Below, in pieces: positions 6,140-11,520 of a DNA stretch of 11,520 nt (within the stretch, counting starts at the first letter, position 1; each line of letters opens with the position of its first letter). Under the pieces are notes generated by a model. That model searched no databases. It had not been told where the DNA came from and worked only from the letters and a program-made list of their open reading frames with translations. Position numbers and translations under genes: made by a program. Source of the DNA: an uncultured Prevotella sp. (GTDB taxonomy: Bacteria > Bacteroidota > Bacteroidia > Bacteroidales > Bacteroidaceae); assembly GCA_905234355.1 (NCBI GenBank), contig CAJOHP010000060.1, positions 1 to 11,520 of the forward strand, written 5' to 3'.

Positions 6140-6955
6140 CTACTTGTGCAGTGGGAAGTCGGAACGGTCGAAGGTCTTCAGCTCCTGCCCGTTGAACTGC
6201 GTGTAGTCCATGTCGAGCTGGCTCCATGGCTGGCGGTCGCGGAAGAACTCGGGGTGTTTCACCCTGAGGGCGCACTCCTGCACCTCCCTGAAGGCGTCGG
6301 CCGCACACTTGGGCGGTGTCTGTGCCGAGACATAGACCATGCGCATGCGGGTGCACCCGGCAAAGGCGGCTGCCCTCACGGTGAGCACGTTGGCCGGCAG
6401 GTGGATGAACTCCAGACGCTTGCATCCGGCAAAAGCCATGATATCGACCGTGCGCAGCAGTTCGGGCATGAACACATAGCGCACGCCGGCATTCATAAAG
6501 GCGCAGCGGCCGATGTGCTCCACCTCGCGATAGAGCATCATGCGGTCCAGCCGTTGGCAGTCCTTGAACATGCAGTCGCCGACGGCGGTGAGGCGCTTCG
6601 ACATCTCGACGAACAGCAGGCGGCGGCAGCACTCAAATGTAGAGACGCCCACGCGCTCGAGACGGCGGGGCAGCACGACGCGCTCCAGACTCGTCATGCC
6701 GAAGAAGGCCGAGTCGGGCAGCGTGCGGTTGGTCACCTTGCGCAGGTTGAGCAGCTGCAGACTGTCCAGGCTGCGCAGCGTATGGAAGTCGGCATCGCCC
6801 AGCTGGCCCGACAGCTTCAGCTGGCGCACGGGGCCTGGCATCTGGGCTATCAGCTCGGCCAGCGTGCCCGGCCGTTCCACGCGCAGCGTGGGCAGGGCAG
6901 CGCGTGTGGTGACTGCTGCACAGAGCAGCAAGAGTGCTAAGAGGCAGTGTTTCAT
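6140..6955 (-). CDS. Secreted BspA-like leucine-rich-repeat protein
   Basis: A 271-residue protein from the ATG at 6955. A signal peptide (MKHC, then LLALLLLCAAVTTRA, cleavage near residue 19) is followed by a degenerate N-terminal part with LRR-like LKLSG and LQLLNLRKV segments. About six LRR_5-type repeats run from residue 83 to about 212, with the recurring pattern AFxxCxxLxxVxLPxxLxxVG; the clearest are AFAGCKRLEFIHLP and AFAGCTRMRMVYV. The tail (about 215-271) has no recognised domain. No type IX sorting domain or lipobox was seen. BspA-type repeats mediate surface binding in some oral species, but no ligand can be inferred here. An upstream in-frame ATG at 6991 would put charged residues before the signal peptide and was rejected. 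The gene is isolated: convergent with the pectate lyase and 210 nt downstream of mnmA. Confidence 0.83.
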   Translation of the reverse strand: MKHCLLALLLLCAAVTTRAALPTLRVERPGTLAELIAQMPGPVRQLKLSGQLGDADFHTLRSLDSLQLLNLRKVTNRTLPDSAFFGMTSLERVVLPRRLERVGVSTFECCRRLLFVEMSKRLTAVGDCMFKDCQRLDRMMLYREVEHIGRCAFMNAGVRYVFMPELLRTVDIMAFAGCKRLEFIHLPANVLTVRAAAFAGCTRMRMVYVSAQTPPKCAADAFREVQECALRVKHPEFFRDRQPWSQLDMDYTQFNGQELKTFDRSDFPLHK

Positions 6956-7047
6956 GTGAGGAAAGGATTTTTTTTTATTCAACTTTCGCAAATAGGATGT
7001 TCTTTTACCCCATTATTTTGGGTTCTACGATTTTGTGCTGATAAGTT

Positions 7048-7062
7048 CTTCGACAAGCGAAG
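7048..7062. repeat. Short hairpin in the mnmA-LRR gap
   Basis: CTTCG (7048-7052) pairs with CGAAG (7058-7062) around a 5-nt loop. It lies within an AT-rich stretch (7000-7070) that matches no gene here. It is small and could be chance. Confidence 0.35.
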
Positions 7063-7076
7063 CGGTAAAGCCGAGT

Positions 7077-7102
7077 CCCCACGCCTGTCGACAGGCGTGG
7101 GG
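7077..7102. repeat. 26-bp perfect palindrome, possible mnmA terminator
   Basis: CCCCACGCCTGTC (7077-7089) is followed directly by its exact reverse complement (7090-7102), with no spacer. As RNA it would fold into a GC-rich stem with a small loop. It lies 64 nt beyond the mnmA stop codon, on the path to the LRR gene, so a terminator role for mnmA is reasonable. The bases that follow on the minus strand are not U-rich. A zero-spacer palindrome could also be a dimeric protein's binding site. It overlaps the right copy of the 14-bp repeat. Confidence 0.5.
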
Positions 7103-7110
7103 TCTGTAAC
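7097..7110 (-). repeat. Right copy of the 14-bp inverted repeat
   Basis: GTGGGGTCTGTAAC, the exact reverse complement of 6018-6031. Its first six bases belong to the 26-bp palindrome. The enclosed segment of about 1.09 kb contains the LRR gene and nothing else coding. Confidence 0.6.
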
Positions 7111-7165
7111 CTTTTCTTGAGTAAAAGCTCCAATTCTCTCATTCTTGATACAAAGGAGGGAAACT

Positions 7166-8251
7166 TTATACGGTGATTTCTCCAGAGCCGTAGCAGCGGT
7201 GGTGCTGCTCGTCGTAGACCACGCAGAACTGTCCCGGTGCCACGCCGTGTATGGCGTCGGCCGAGTGTATGGCAAAGCGCCCGCCGTCGAGGGACTCGAT
7301 GGTGGCGCTGTGAAACTCGGGTGTGTGGCGTATCTTGAAGGTGATGCGTCCCGAGGGCATCACGCCGTTGATGCTGTGGAAGCCGTGCAGCGCAAACTGC
7401 TGCTTGTAGACCGACAGCGGGTCGTAGCCGTGAGCCACGTAGAGCACGTTGGCCTGCGGGTCTTTCCCTACGATGAACCACGGTCCGCCGCCGAAGCCCA
7501 GGCCCTTGCGCTGCCCGATGGTGTAGAACCAGTGTCCGCGGTGGCGCCCTATCAGCCGGCCGGTGTCCATCTCCACCACGTCGCCGGGCTGCTCGCCCAG
7601 ATAGCGCCGCACATACTCCGTGTAGTCTATCTTGCCCAGGAAGCAGATGCCCTGCGAGTCGTGGCGGCGGGCACTCACGAGGTGCTCGCGCTGGGCTATC
7701 AGCCTCACCTCGTCCTTCATCAGATGGCCTATGGGGAAGAGCGCCTTCTCCAGCTGCCAGCCGTAGAGCTGTGCCAGGAAGTCGGTCTGGTCCTTCACCG
7801 GGTCGGGGCTCGTCGTGAGCCACTTGCGGCCCTCGCTGTCGCGCTCCGTCTGGGCATAGTGGCCGGTGGCGATGAGGTCGTAGTCGCGGCCCCGCTTCTC
7901 ATGGAAGGCGCCGAACTTGATGAGGCGGTTGCACATCACGTCGGGGTTGGGCGTCAGGCCCGCCCGCACCTTCTCCATGGTGTAGCGCGTCACCTGGTCC
8001 CAGTACTCGCGGTGACAGTCCACCACCTCCAGCCGGCAGCCATACTTCGCTGCCACCGAGGTGGCCATCTCCAGGTCTTCCTCCGCCGTGCAATCCCACG
8101 TGTCGGACCCCGTATCCTCCGGGCCTATCTTGATGTAGTAGCAGTCGGGGTGCAGGCCCTGGCGGGCCAGCACGCTCACCACCACCGAGCTGTCCACACC
8201 GCCCGAGAGCAGCACGCAGATGCGCTTGTCAGTCAGTTCTGTTGCATTCAT
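7166..8251 (-). CDS. mnmA: tRNA-specific 2-thiouridylase MnmA
   Basis: A cytosolic enzyme that thiolates U34 of tRNA-Lys, -Glu and -Gln, using ATP to adenylate the base and a cysteine persulfide as sulfur donor. From the ATG at 8251 it has 361 residues, the usual family length. Key sites are the PP-loop SGGVDS (16-21), the catalytic cysteine in NPDVMCN (C107), the ATGHYA block (128-133), KDQTDFL (153-159), and the persulfide cysteine in SQGICFLG (C203). An in-frame ATG at 8287 would add 12 residues, but it lies upstream of the apparent promoter and is followed by family-atypical sequence, so 8251 is preferred. The gene diverges from the porin gene. The 210-nt gap downstream holds a palindrome, and the LRR gene beyond is on the same strand. 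Confidence 0.93.
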   Translation of the reverse strand: MNATELTDKRICVLLSGGVDSSVVVSVLARQGLHPDCYYIKIGPEDTGSDTWDCTAEEDLEMATSVAAKYGCRLEVVDCHREYWDQVTRYTMEKVRAGLTPNPDVMCNRLIKFGAFHEKRGRDYDLIATGHYAQTERDSEGRKWLTTSPDPVKDQTDFLAQLYGWQLEKALFPIGHLMKDEVRLIAQREHLVSARRHDSQGICFLGKIDYTEYVRRYLGEQPGDVVEMDTGRLIGRHRGHWFYTIGQRKGLGFGGGPWFIVGKDPQANVLYVAHGYDPLSVYKQQFALHGFHSINGVMPSGRITFKIRHTPEFHSATIESLDGGRFAIHSADAIHGVAPGQFCVVYDEQHHRCYGSGEITV

Positions 8252-8256
8252 GTGTG

Positions 8257-8288
8257 CAAAGTTACTGTTTTTTTGTGAAACAGCCAAA
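8257..8288 (-). promoter_or_regulatory. mnmA promoter lying almost on the start codon
   Basis: On the minus strand, TTTG (8288-8285) is followed after 20 nt by TAACTTTG (8264-8257), an exact Bacteroidota -33/-7 pair. The box ends 5 nt before the ATG at 8251. Transcription should therefore start within a few bases of the start codon, which implies a leaderless or near-leaderless mRNA. Confidence 0.75.
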
Positions 8289-8352
8289 CCTTTTGTCTGC
8301 GGAAGTGGATAAATATTTAGGCTTTATCCTTTTTATGCAGAAAACAGCAAAA

Positions 8353-8364
8353 AACCGGCCGGTT
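8353..8364. promoter_or_regulatory. 12-bp palindrome upstream of the porin promoter, candidate operator
   Basis: AACCGGCCGGTT is a perfect 12-bp palindrome. It ends where the -33 region of the porin promoter should begin. Its placement suits a regulator site, but no regulator is known and a GC-rich 12-mer palindrome may be chance. Confidence 0.35.
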
Positions 8365-8365
8365 G

Positions 8366-8398
8366 TTGCATATTATATCAAGATTATTATTACCTTTG
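8366..8398 (+). promoter_or_regulatory. Promoter of the porin-symporter pair
   Basis: TACCTTTG at 8391-8398 is an exact TAnnTTTG box. A TTG at 8366-8368 lies 22 nt upstream and serves as an imperfect -33. Transcription would begin near 8403, giving a leader of about 48 nt before the ATG at 8451. The surrounding DNA is AT-rich. Confidence 0.7.
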
Positions 8399-8450
8399 CC
8401 GACCGATACCGCAAAACAATAACCAACGATAAGACCCCACGACAGACCAC

Positions 8451-9542
8451 ATGAGACACATTGCACAGCTTGCGGCCACGCTCACCCTTTCCCTGGCCGT
8501 GATGAGTCCGCAGCGGGCCCTGGGCCAGCAGTCAGGGCCGACCGACACCGACTGGAACAAGCTCTTCACCGAGCGCATCACCTTCAACGGCTACGCCCAA
8601 GGCGGGTGGTCGTACAGCGATGCCAACAGCGAGAAGACCAACTCCTACAACCTGAAGCGCACGCTGCTCTGGGCCAAGGCCCGCATCACCGACCGCTGGT
8701 CGTTCCTTTTCATGCACGACTTCTCGAGCGTCGTGCAGGAGTTCTACACCGACTACCGCGTCACGCGCGACAAGTCGCTCACCGTGCGCCTGGGACAGTT
8801 CAAGCACTCCTACACCATGGAGAACCCGCTGTCGCCCACACAGCTCGAGCTCATCGACGTCTACTCGCAGGCCGTGCTCTATCTGGCCGGCGAGGGCCCC
8901 GACCCGCTGCAGGGTGTGAACTACGGGCGCGACCAGGGCCTGATGGTCTTCGGCGACCTGCTTGGCGACTACGTGCACTACGAGCTGGCGCTGATGAGCG
9001 GACAGGGCATCAACCGCCGCGACCGCAACAACCAGAAAGACTTCATCGGCAAACTCGAGCTGCGGCCCGTCGGAGGGCTGCGGCTGGGCGGCTCGGTCTA
9101 TCTCGGCACGGGCAACGCCGTGGGCACGGCCGCCTGGAACCCCGCCATCGCCGTGGGCGACAACTACCGCCGCAACCGCTACGCCGTGGGTGCCGAATAC
9201 AAGACCCGGCCCTACTCGCCGGGACAGTACAAGGAGGCACGTCCCGCCAGCGTGCGCGCCGAGTGGCTCGGAGGCAAGGACGGCGACGTGAAGAGCCGCG
9301 GCGGCTACGTCACCACGTGCATACCCGTCGTGGGCGCACTCGACGTGGTGGCCAGCGGCGAGACCTTCGACCGCAACACCGGCGCCGACGGATGGGACCA
9401 GACCAACCTCACGCTCGGACTGCAGTACTGGTACTACAAGAAGTGTCGCGTGCAGCTGCAGTACACCCGATGCCTTTGTGGCGAGAACATCAGCAGCCAG
9501 GACTACAACTGGCTGCAGGCACAGGTGCAGGTGGCATTCTAA
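8451..9542 (+). CDS. OprP/OprO-type outer-membrane porin
   Basis: A 363-residue outer-membrane beta-barrel protein related to the phosphate-selective porin O/P family (PF07396). A signal peptide (cleavage ALG|Q near residue 25) is followed by alternating strands rich in Tyr, Trp and Arg. Recognisable pieces are FNGYAQGGWSYSD near the start, LLWAKARITDRWSFLFMHDF, VRLGQFKHSYTMENPLSP (about residues 117-134), a typical block of this family, and YGRDQGLMVFGDLL. The last strand ends in Phe (VQVAF), as expected for insertion by the BAM complex. 'Phosphate-selective' is only the family label; many Bacteroidota members lack evidence of phosphate specificity. A sodium:solute symporter starts 33 nt later, so this porin probably admits the same solute to the periplasm. 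Confidence 0.85.
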   Translation: MRHIAQLAATLTLSLAVMSPQRALGQQSGPTDTDWNKLFTERITFNGYAQGGWSYSDANSEKTNSYNLKRTLLWAKARITDRWSFLFMHDFSSVVQEFYTDYRVTRDKSLTVRLGQFKHSYTMENPLSPTQLELIDVYSQAVLYLAGEGPDPLQGVNYGRDQGLMVFGDLLGDYVHYELALMSGQGINRRDRNNQKDFIGKLELRPVGGLRLGGSVYLGTGNAVGTAAWNPAIAVGDNYRRNRYAVGAEYKTRPYSPGQYKEARPASVRAEWLGGKDGDVKSRGGYVTTCIPVVGALDVVASGETFDRNTGADGWDQTNLTLGLQYWYYKKCRVQLQYTRCLCGENISSQDYNWLQAQVQVAF

Positions 9543-9575
9543 GGTCGGTGCTATGAAGAAAAATACAGTCAGACT

Positions 9576-11102
9576 ATGTTCATAAAAGTTTTTCTGACCA
9601 TCATCTTCCTGGTCGTGATGGTGGCAGTGGGAGTCTACTCCCGCAAGCAGGCCAGCTCGGTCGACGGCTTCGTGCTCGGCGGCCGCTCCGTAGGACCGTG
9701 GCTCACCGCCTTTGCCTACGGCACCAGCTATTTCTCCGCCGTGGTCTTCGTGGGCTACGCCGGACAGTTCGGATGGCGCTACGGCCTGTCGTCGACATGG
9801 ATAGGCGTGGGCAACGCCGTGATAGGGTCGCTGCTGGCATGGCTCGTGCTGGGACGGCGCACCAAGCTGATGACCCAGCACATAGAGAGCCGCACCATGC
9901 CCGACTTCTTCGGCACTCGCTTCGACAGCCAGGGACTGCGCGTGGCCGCGTCCATCATCGCCTTCGTCTTTCTCATCCCCTATACAGCCGGCGTCTACAA
10001 GGGCATCTCCACACTCTTCGAGATGGGCTTCGGCATACCCTATGAGTACTGCGTGGTCATCATGGCCGTGCTCACCGCCGTCTACGTCATCCTGGGCGGC
10101 TACAAGGCCACGGCGATGAACGACTTCATCCAGGGCATCATCATGCTCTTCGGCATCGTGGCCGTCATCTTGGCGGTGCTCGCCTCGCAGGGCGGACTGG
10201 CCGAGGCCGTGGGCCGTCTGGCCGCCATCCCCGCCGACGGCGCACCCGCCGGCGCCGCAGGCGGCGGACCCTTTGCCACATGGTTCGGACCCGACCCCTG
10301 GGGACTGCTTGGCGTGGTCATACTCACCTCGCTCGGCACATGGGGACTGCCGCAGATGGTGGGCAAGTTCTACAGCATCACCGACGAGAGCGCCATACGC
10401 CGCGGCACCGTCATCTCCACCATCTTCGCCTTCATCGTGGCAGGCGGCTGCTACTTCCTCGGCGGCTTCGGACGGCTCTACGACCCCGTGGTGCAGGGAG
10501 GCAAGATAGCCTTCGACAGCATCGTGCCCTCGATGCTCGTCACCCTGCCCGACGTGCTCATCGCCCTCGTTGTGCTGCTCGTGCTCTCGGCCTCGATGTC
10601 CACACTCGCCTCGCTCGTGCTCACCTCGTCGTCGACGATGACACTCGACCTCATCTACCGCGACAAGAAGTCGCTGCCCGGCGAAGTGCAGGAGGGCAGC
10701 ATCGACGACGAGGTGTCAGAGCGCGTCGAGCGGCGCAAGGTGGTGGTCATGCGCGTGCTCATCGTCTTCTTCATCGTCATCTCGCTGATGATAGCACTCC
10801 GTCCGCCCACCTTCATTGCCCAGCTCATGGGCATCTCCTGGGGCGCACTGGCAGGTGCCTTCCTGGCACCCTTCATGCTGGGACTCTACTGGCGCGGAGC
10901 CACCACTGCCTCGGTGTGGGCCTGCTTCGCCTGGGGTGTGGGCATCACACTGGCCAACATGCTGGCAGGCAACCCCGTCAGCCCCATCAACTGCGGAGCC
11001 ATCGCTATGGTGGGCGGATTTCCCGTGGTGTGGCTCGTCAGCCTGCTTACACCCAAGATGGACAGGCAGCGCGTCAAGCAGATATTCCAGTGCTACGGGT
11101 AA
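9576..11102 (+). CDS. Sodium:solute symporter (SSS family)
   Basis: A 508-residue inner-membrane transporter with about 13 hydrophobic segments, normal for the family. It begins with a hydrophobic helix and the family-typical YSRKQASSVDGFVLGGRSVGPW (the first extramembrane stretch, residues 21-42). It carries the SSS signature GGYKATAMNDFIQG (about 174-187). The segment LSASMSTLASLVLTSSS (about 347-363) corresponds to the helix holding the second sodium site; S352 and T353 align by eye with Ser340/Thr341 of PutP. A Gly/Ala-rich loop (about 221-232) lies between helices. The solute cannot be named from sequence; proline, acetate, pantothenate and sugars are all carried by relatives. No promoter was seen in the 33-nt gap after the porin gene, so the two are probably co-transcribed. 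Confidence 0.87.
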   Translation: MFIKVFLTIIFLVVMVAVGVYSRKQASSVDGFVLGGRSVGPWLTAFAYGTSYFSAVVFVGYAGQFGWRYGLSSTWIGVGNAVIGSLLAWLVLGRRTKLMTQHIESRTMPDFFGTRFDSQGLRVAASIIAFVFLIPYTAGVYKGISTLFEMGFGIPYEYCVVIMAVLTAVYVILGGYKATAMNDFIQGIIMLFGIVAVILAVLASQGGLAEAVGRLAAIPADGAPAGAAGGGPFATWFGPDPWGLLGVVILTSLGTWGLPQMVGKFYSITDESAIRRGTVISTIFAFIVAGGCYFLGGFGRLYDPVVQGGKIAFDSIVPSMLVTLPDVLIALVVLLVLSASMSTLASLVLTSSSTMTLDLIYRDKKSLPGEVQEGSIDDEVSERVERRKVVVMRVLIVFFIVISLMIALRPPTFIAQLMGISWGALAGAFLAPFMLGLYWRGATTASVWACFAWGVGITLANMLAGNPVSPINCGAIAMVGGFPVVWLVSLLTPKMDRQRVKQIFQCYG

Positions 11103-11118
11103 ACAGCCATTTTTACCT

Positions 11119-11134
11119 CGCCTTTTCTTCGGCG
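11119..11134 (+). other. Weak hairpin after the symporter gene
   Basis: CGCC (11119-11122) can pair with GGCG (11131-11134) across a T-rich loop, 16 nt past the symporter stop. It is too short to call a terminator with confidence. It is the only stem seen before the next promoter. Confidence 0.25.
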
Positions 11135-11150
11135 TTTCGCAAAAAATGCG

Positions 11151-11158
11151 TACCTTTG
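11151..11158 (+). promoter_or_regulatory. -7 box of the XRE regulator gene
   Basis: TACCTTTG, an exact TAnnTTTG match, followed by a leader of about 47 nt that includes an alternating TA run (11183-11192). No good TTTG was found 19-21 nt upstream. Its presence separates the regulator's transcription from the porin-symporter pair. Confidence 0.65.
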
Positions 11159-11210
11159 CACCCGATTTAACTAACAACACCTTATATATATATAATATAG
11201 AGCAAACATT

Positions 11211-11520
11211 ATGTCGCAAACAAACACCATCGTAGGACTGAAGATCAAGTGCCTGCGTGAGTCGAAAAACATCTCCGTGGAAGAGCTGGCTGAGCGCAGC
11301 GGCCTCTCCGCAGAGCAGATCACATCGGTAGAGACCGACGAGCAGCTGCCCTCGCTGGGCCCGCTCATCAAGATAGCCCGTGCACTGGGTGTGCGCCTGG
11401 GCACCTTCATGGACGACAACGACGCCCTCGGCCCCGTCGTCACCCGTGCTGCCGACCGTGAGGGCGGCCACACCATCAGCTTCTCCAACGGCGCCGAGGA
11501 CGCCCGCAAGCACATGGAGT
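11211..11520 (+). CDS. XRE-family transcriptional regulator, N-terminal fragment (probable cupin C-terminus)
   Basis: The first 103 codons are present and the gene runs off the right edge. Residues about 9-65 form a Cro/C1-type helix-turn-helix: GLKIKCLRESKNISVEELAERSGLS, then QITSVE as the recognition region, and PLIKIARALGVRLGTFMDD closing the fold. After a short linker, ADREGGHTISFSNGAEDARKHMEY looks like the start of the sensory domain found in XRE-cupin regulators, but the cupin core itself is outside the window. Such proteins usually bind a small ligand through the cupin and control adjacent metabolic genes. Whether it controls the symporter pair upstream or genes beyond the edge cannot be told. 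It has its own promoter, and the ATG at 11211 follows an A-rich stretch. Confidence 0.85.
   Translation, partial: MSQTNTIVGLKIKCLRESKNISVEELAERSGLSAEQITSVETDEQLPSLGPLIKIARALGVRLGTFMDDNDALGPVVTRAADREGGHTISFSNGAEDARKHME

Noticed and set aside
7145..8278. 377-codon plus-strand frame over mnmA
   Set aside because: It is antisense to an enzyme with all catalytic motifs present, and the composition is typical of a shadow frame.
8252..8287. 12-residue longer mnmA start at 8287
   Set aside because: It would place the start codon inside the -33 element of a strong promoter match, and the family normally begins shortly before the PP-loop.
9553..9585. Ten-codon mini-frame (MKKNTVRLCS) overlapping the symporter start
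   Set aside because: It is too short to judge and has no sign of a separate ribosome-binding region. It is most likely chance, although it overlaps the symporter start codon.
8532..9881. 449-codon open frame antisense to the porin and symporter start
   Set aside because: The translation is low-complexity (Val, His, Gly, Ala) with no family features, and it spans two well-supported sense genes.
11182..11198. Alternating TA run before the XRE gene as a phase-variable repeat
   Set aside because: It lies in the predicted leader, downstream of the -7 box. Only about five TA units are uninterrupted, so length-driven switching is unlikely.

Overview
The window looks like chromosomal DNA of a GC-rich Bacteroidales member, most likely Prevotella sensu lato. 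Coding regions are GC-rich and gaps are AT-rich. Five gaps carry the Bacteroidota -7 promoter box TAnnTTTG. The gene content fits: a eukaryote-like Ino1, a BspA-type leucine-rich-repeat protein, a secreted pectate lyase with dockerin-like repeats, and an XRE-cupin regulator. The genus is inferred from style, not from a marker gene.

Left part (1-4050). At the edge, on the minus strand, is the N-terminus of an AAA-ATPase-like (DUF1703-type) protein. Next comes a cluster that reads as a complete inositol-lipid pathway. myo-Inositol-phosphate synthase (minus strand) diverges from three closely spaced plus-strand genes: a PgpA-like phosphatase, a CDP-alcohol phosphatidyltransferase with the full catalytic motif, and an AUR1-like PAP2 membrane enzyme. 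The expected sequence is glucose-6-phosphate to inositol-phosphate, then phosphatidylinositol-phosphate, then phosphatidylinositol, then inositol-phosphorylceramide. The same four activities form the inositol-lipid locus described in Bacteroides thetaiotaomicron (recalled as BT_1522-BT_1526). Here the synthase has been split off onto the other strand with its own promoter.

Middle part (4070-8251). A secreted PL1 pectate lyase with C-terminal dockerin-like repeats follows the lipid genes after only 19 nt. A convergent gap with a long perfect hairpin comes next, then a small secreted LRR protein (minus), then a 210-nt gap with a 26-bp perfect palindrome. A 14-bp inverted repeat brackets the LRR gene. 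The tRNA 2-thiouridylase gene mnmA (minus) follows, and its promoter lies almost on top of its start codon.

Right part (8252-11520). A promoter region drives an OprP/OprO-type porin and, 33 nt later, a sodium:solute symporter. These look like outer- and inner-membrane steps of one uptake route for an unidentified solute. The window ends inside an XRE-family regulator that has its own promoter. No tRNA, rRNA, CRISPR array or intact insertion sequence was seen.
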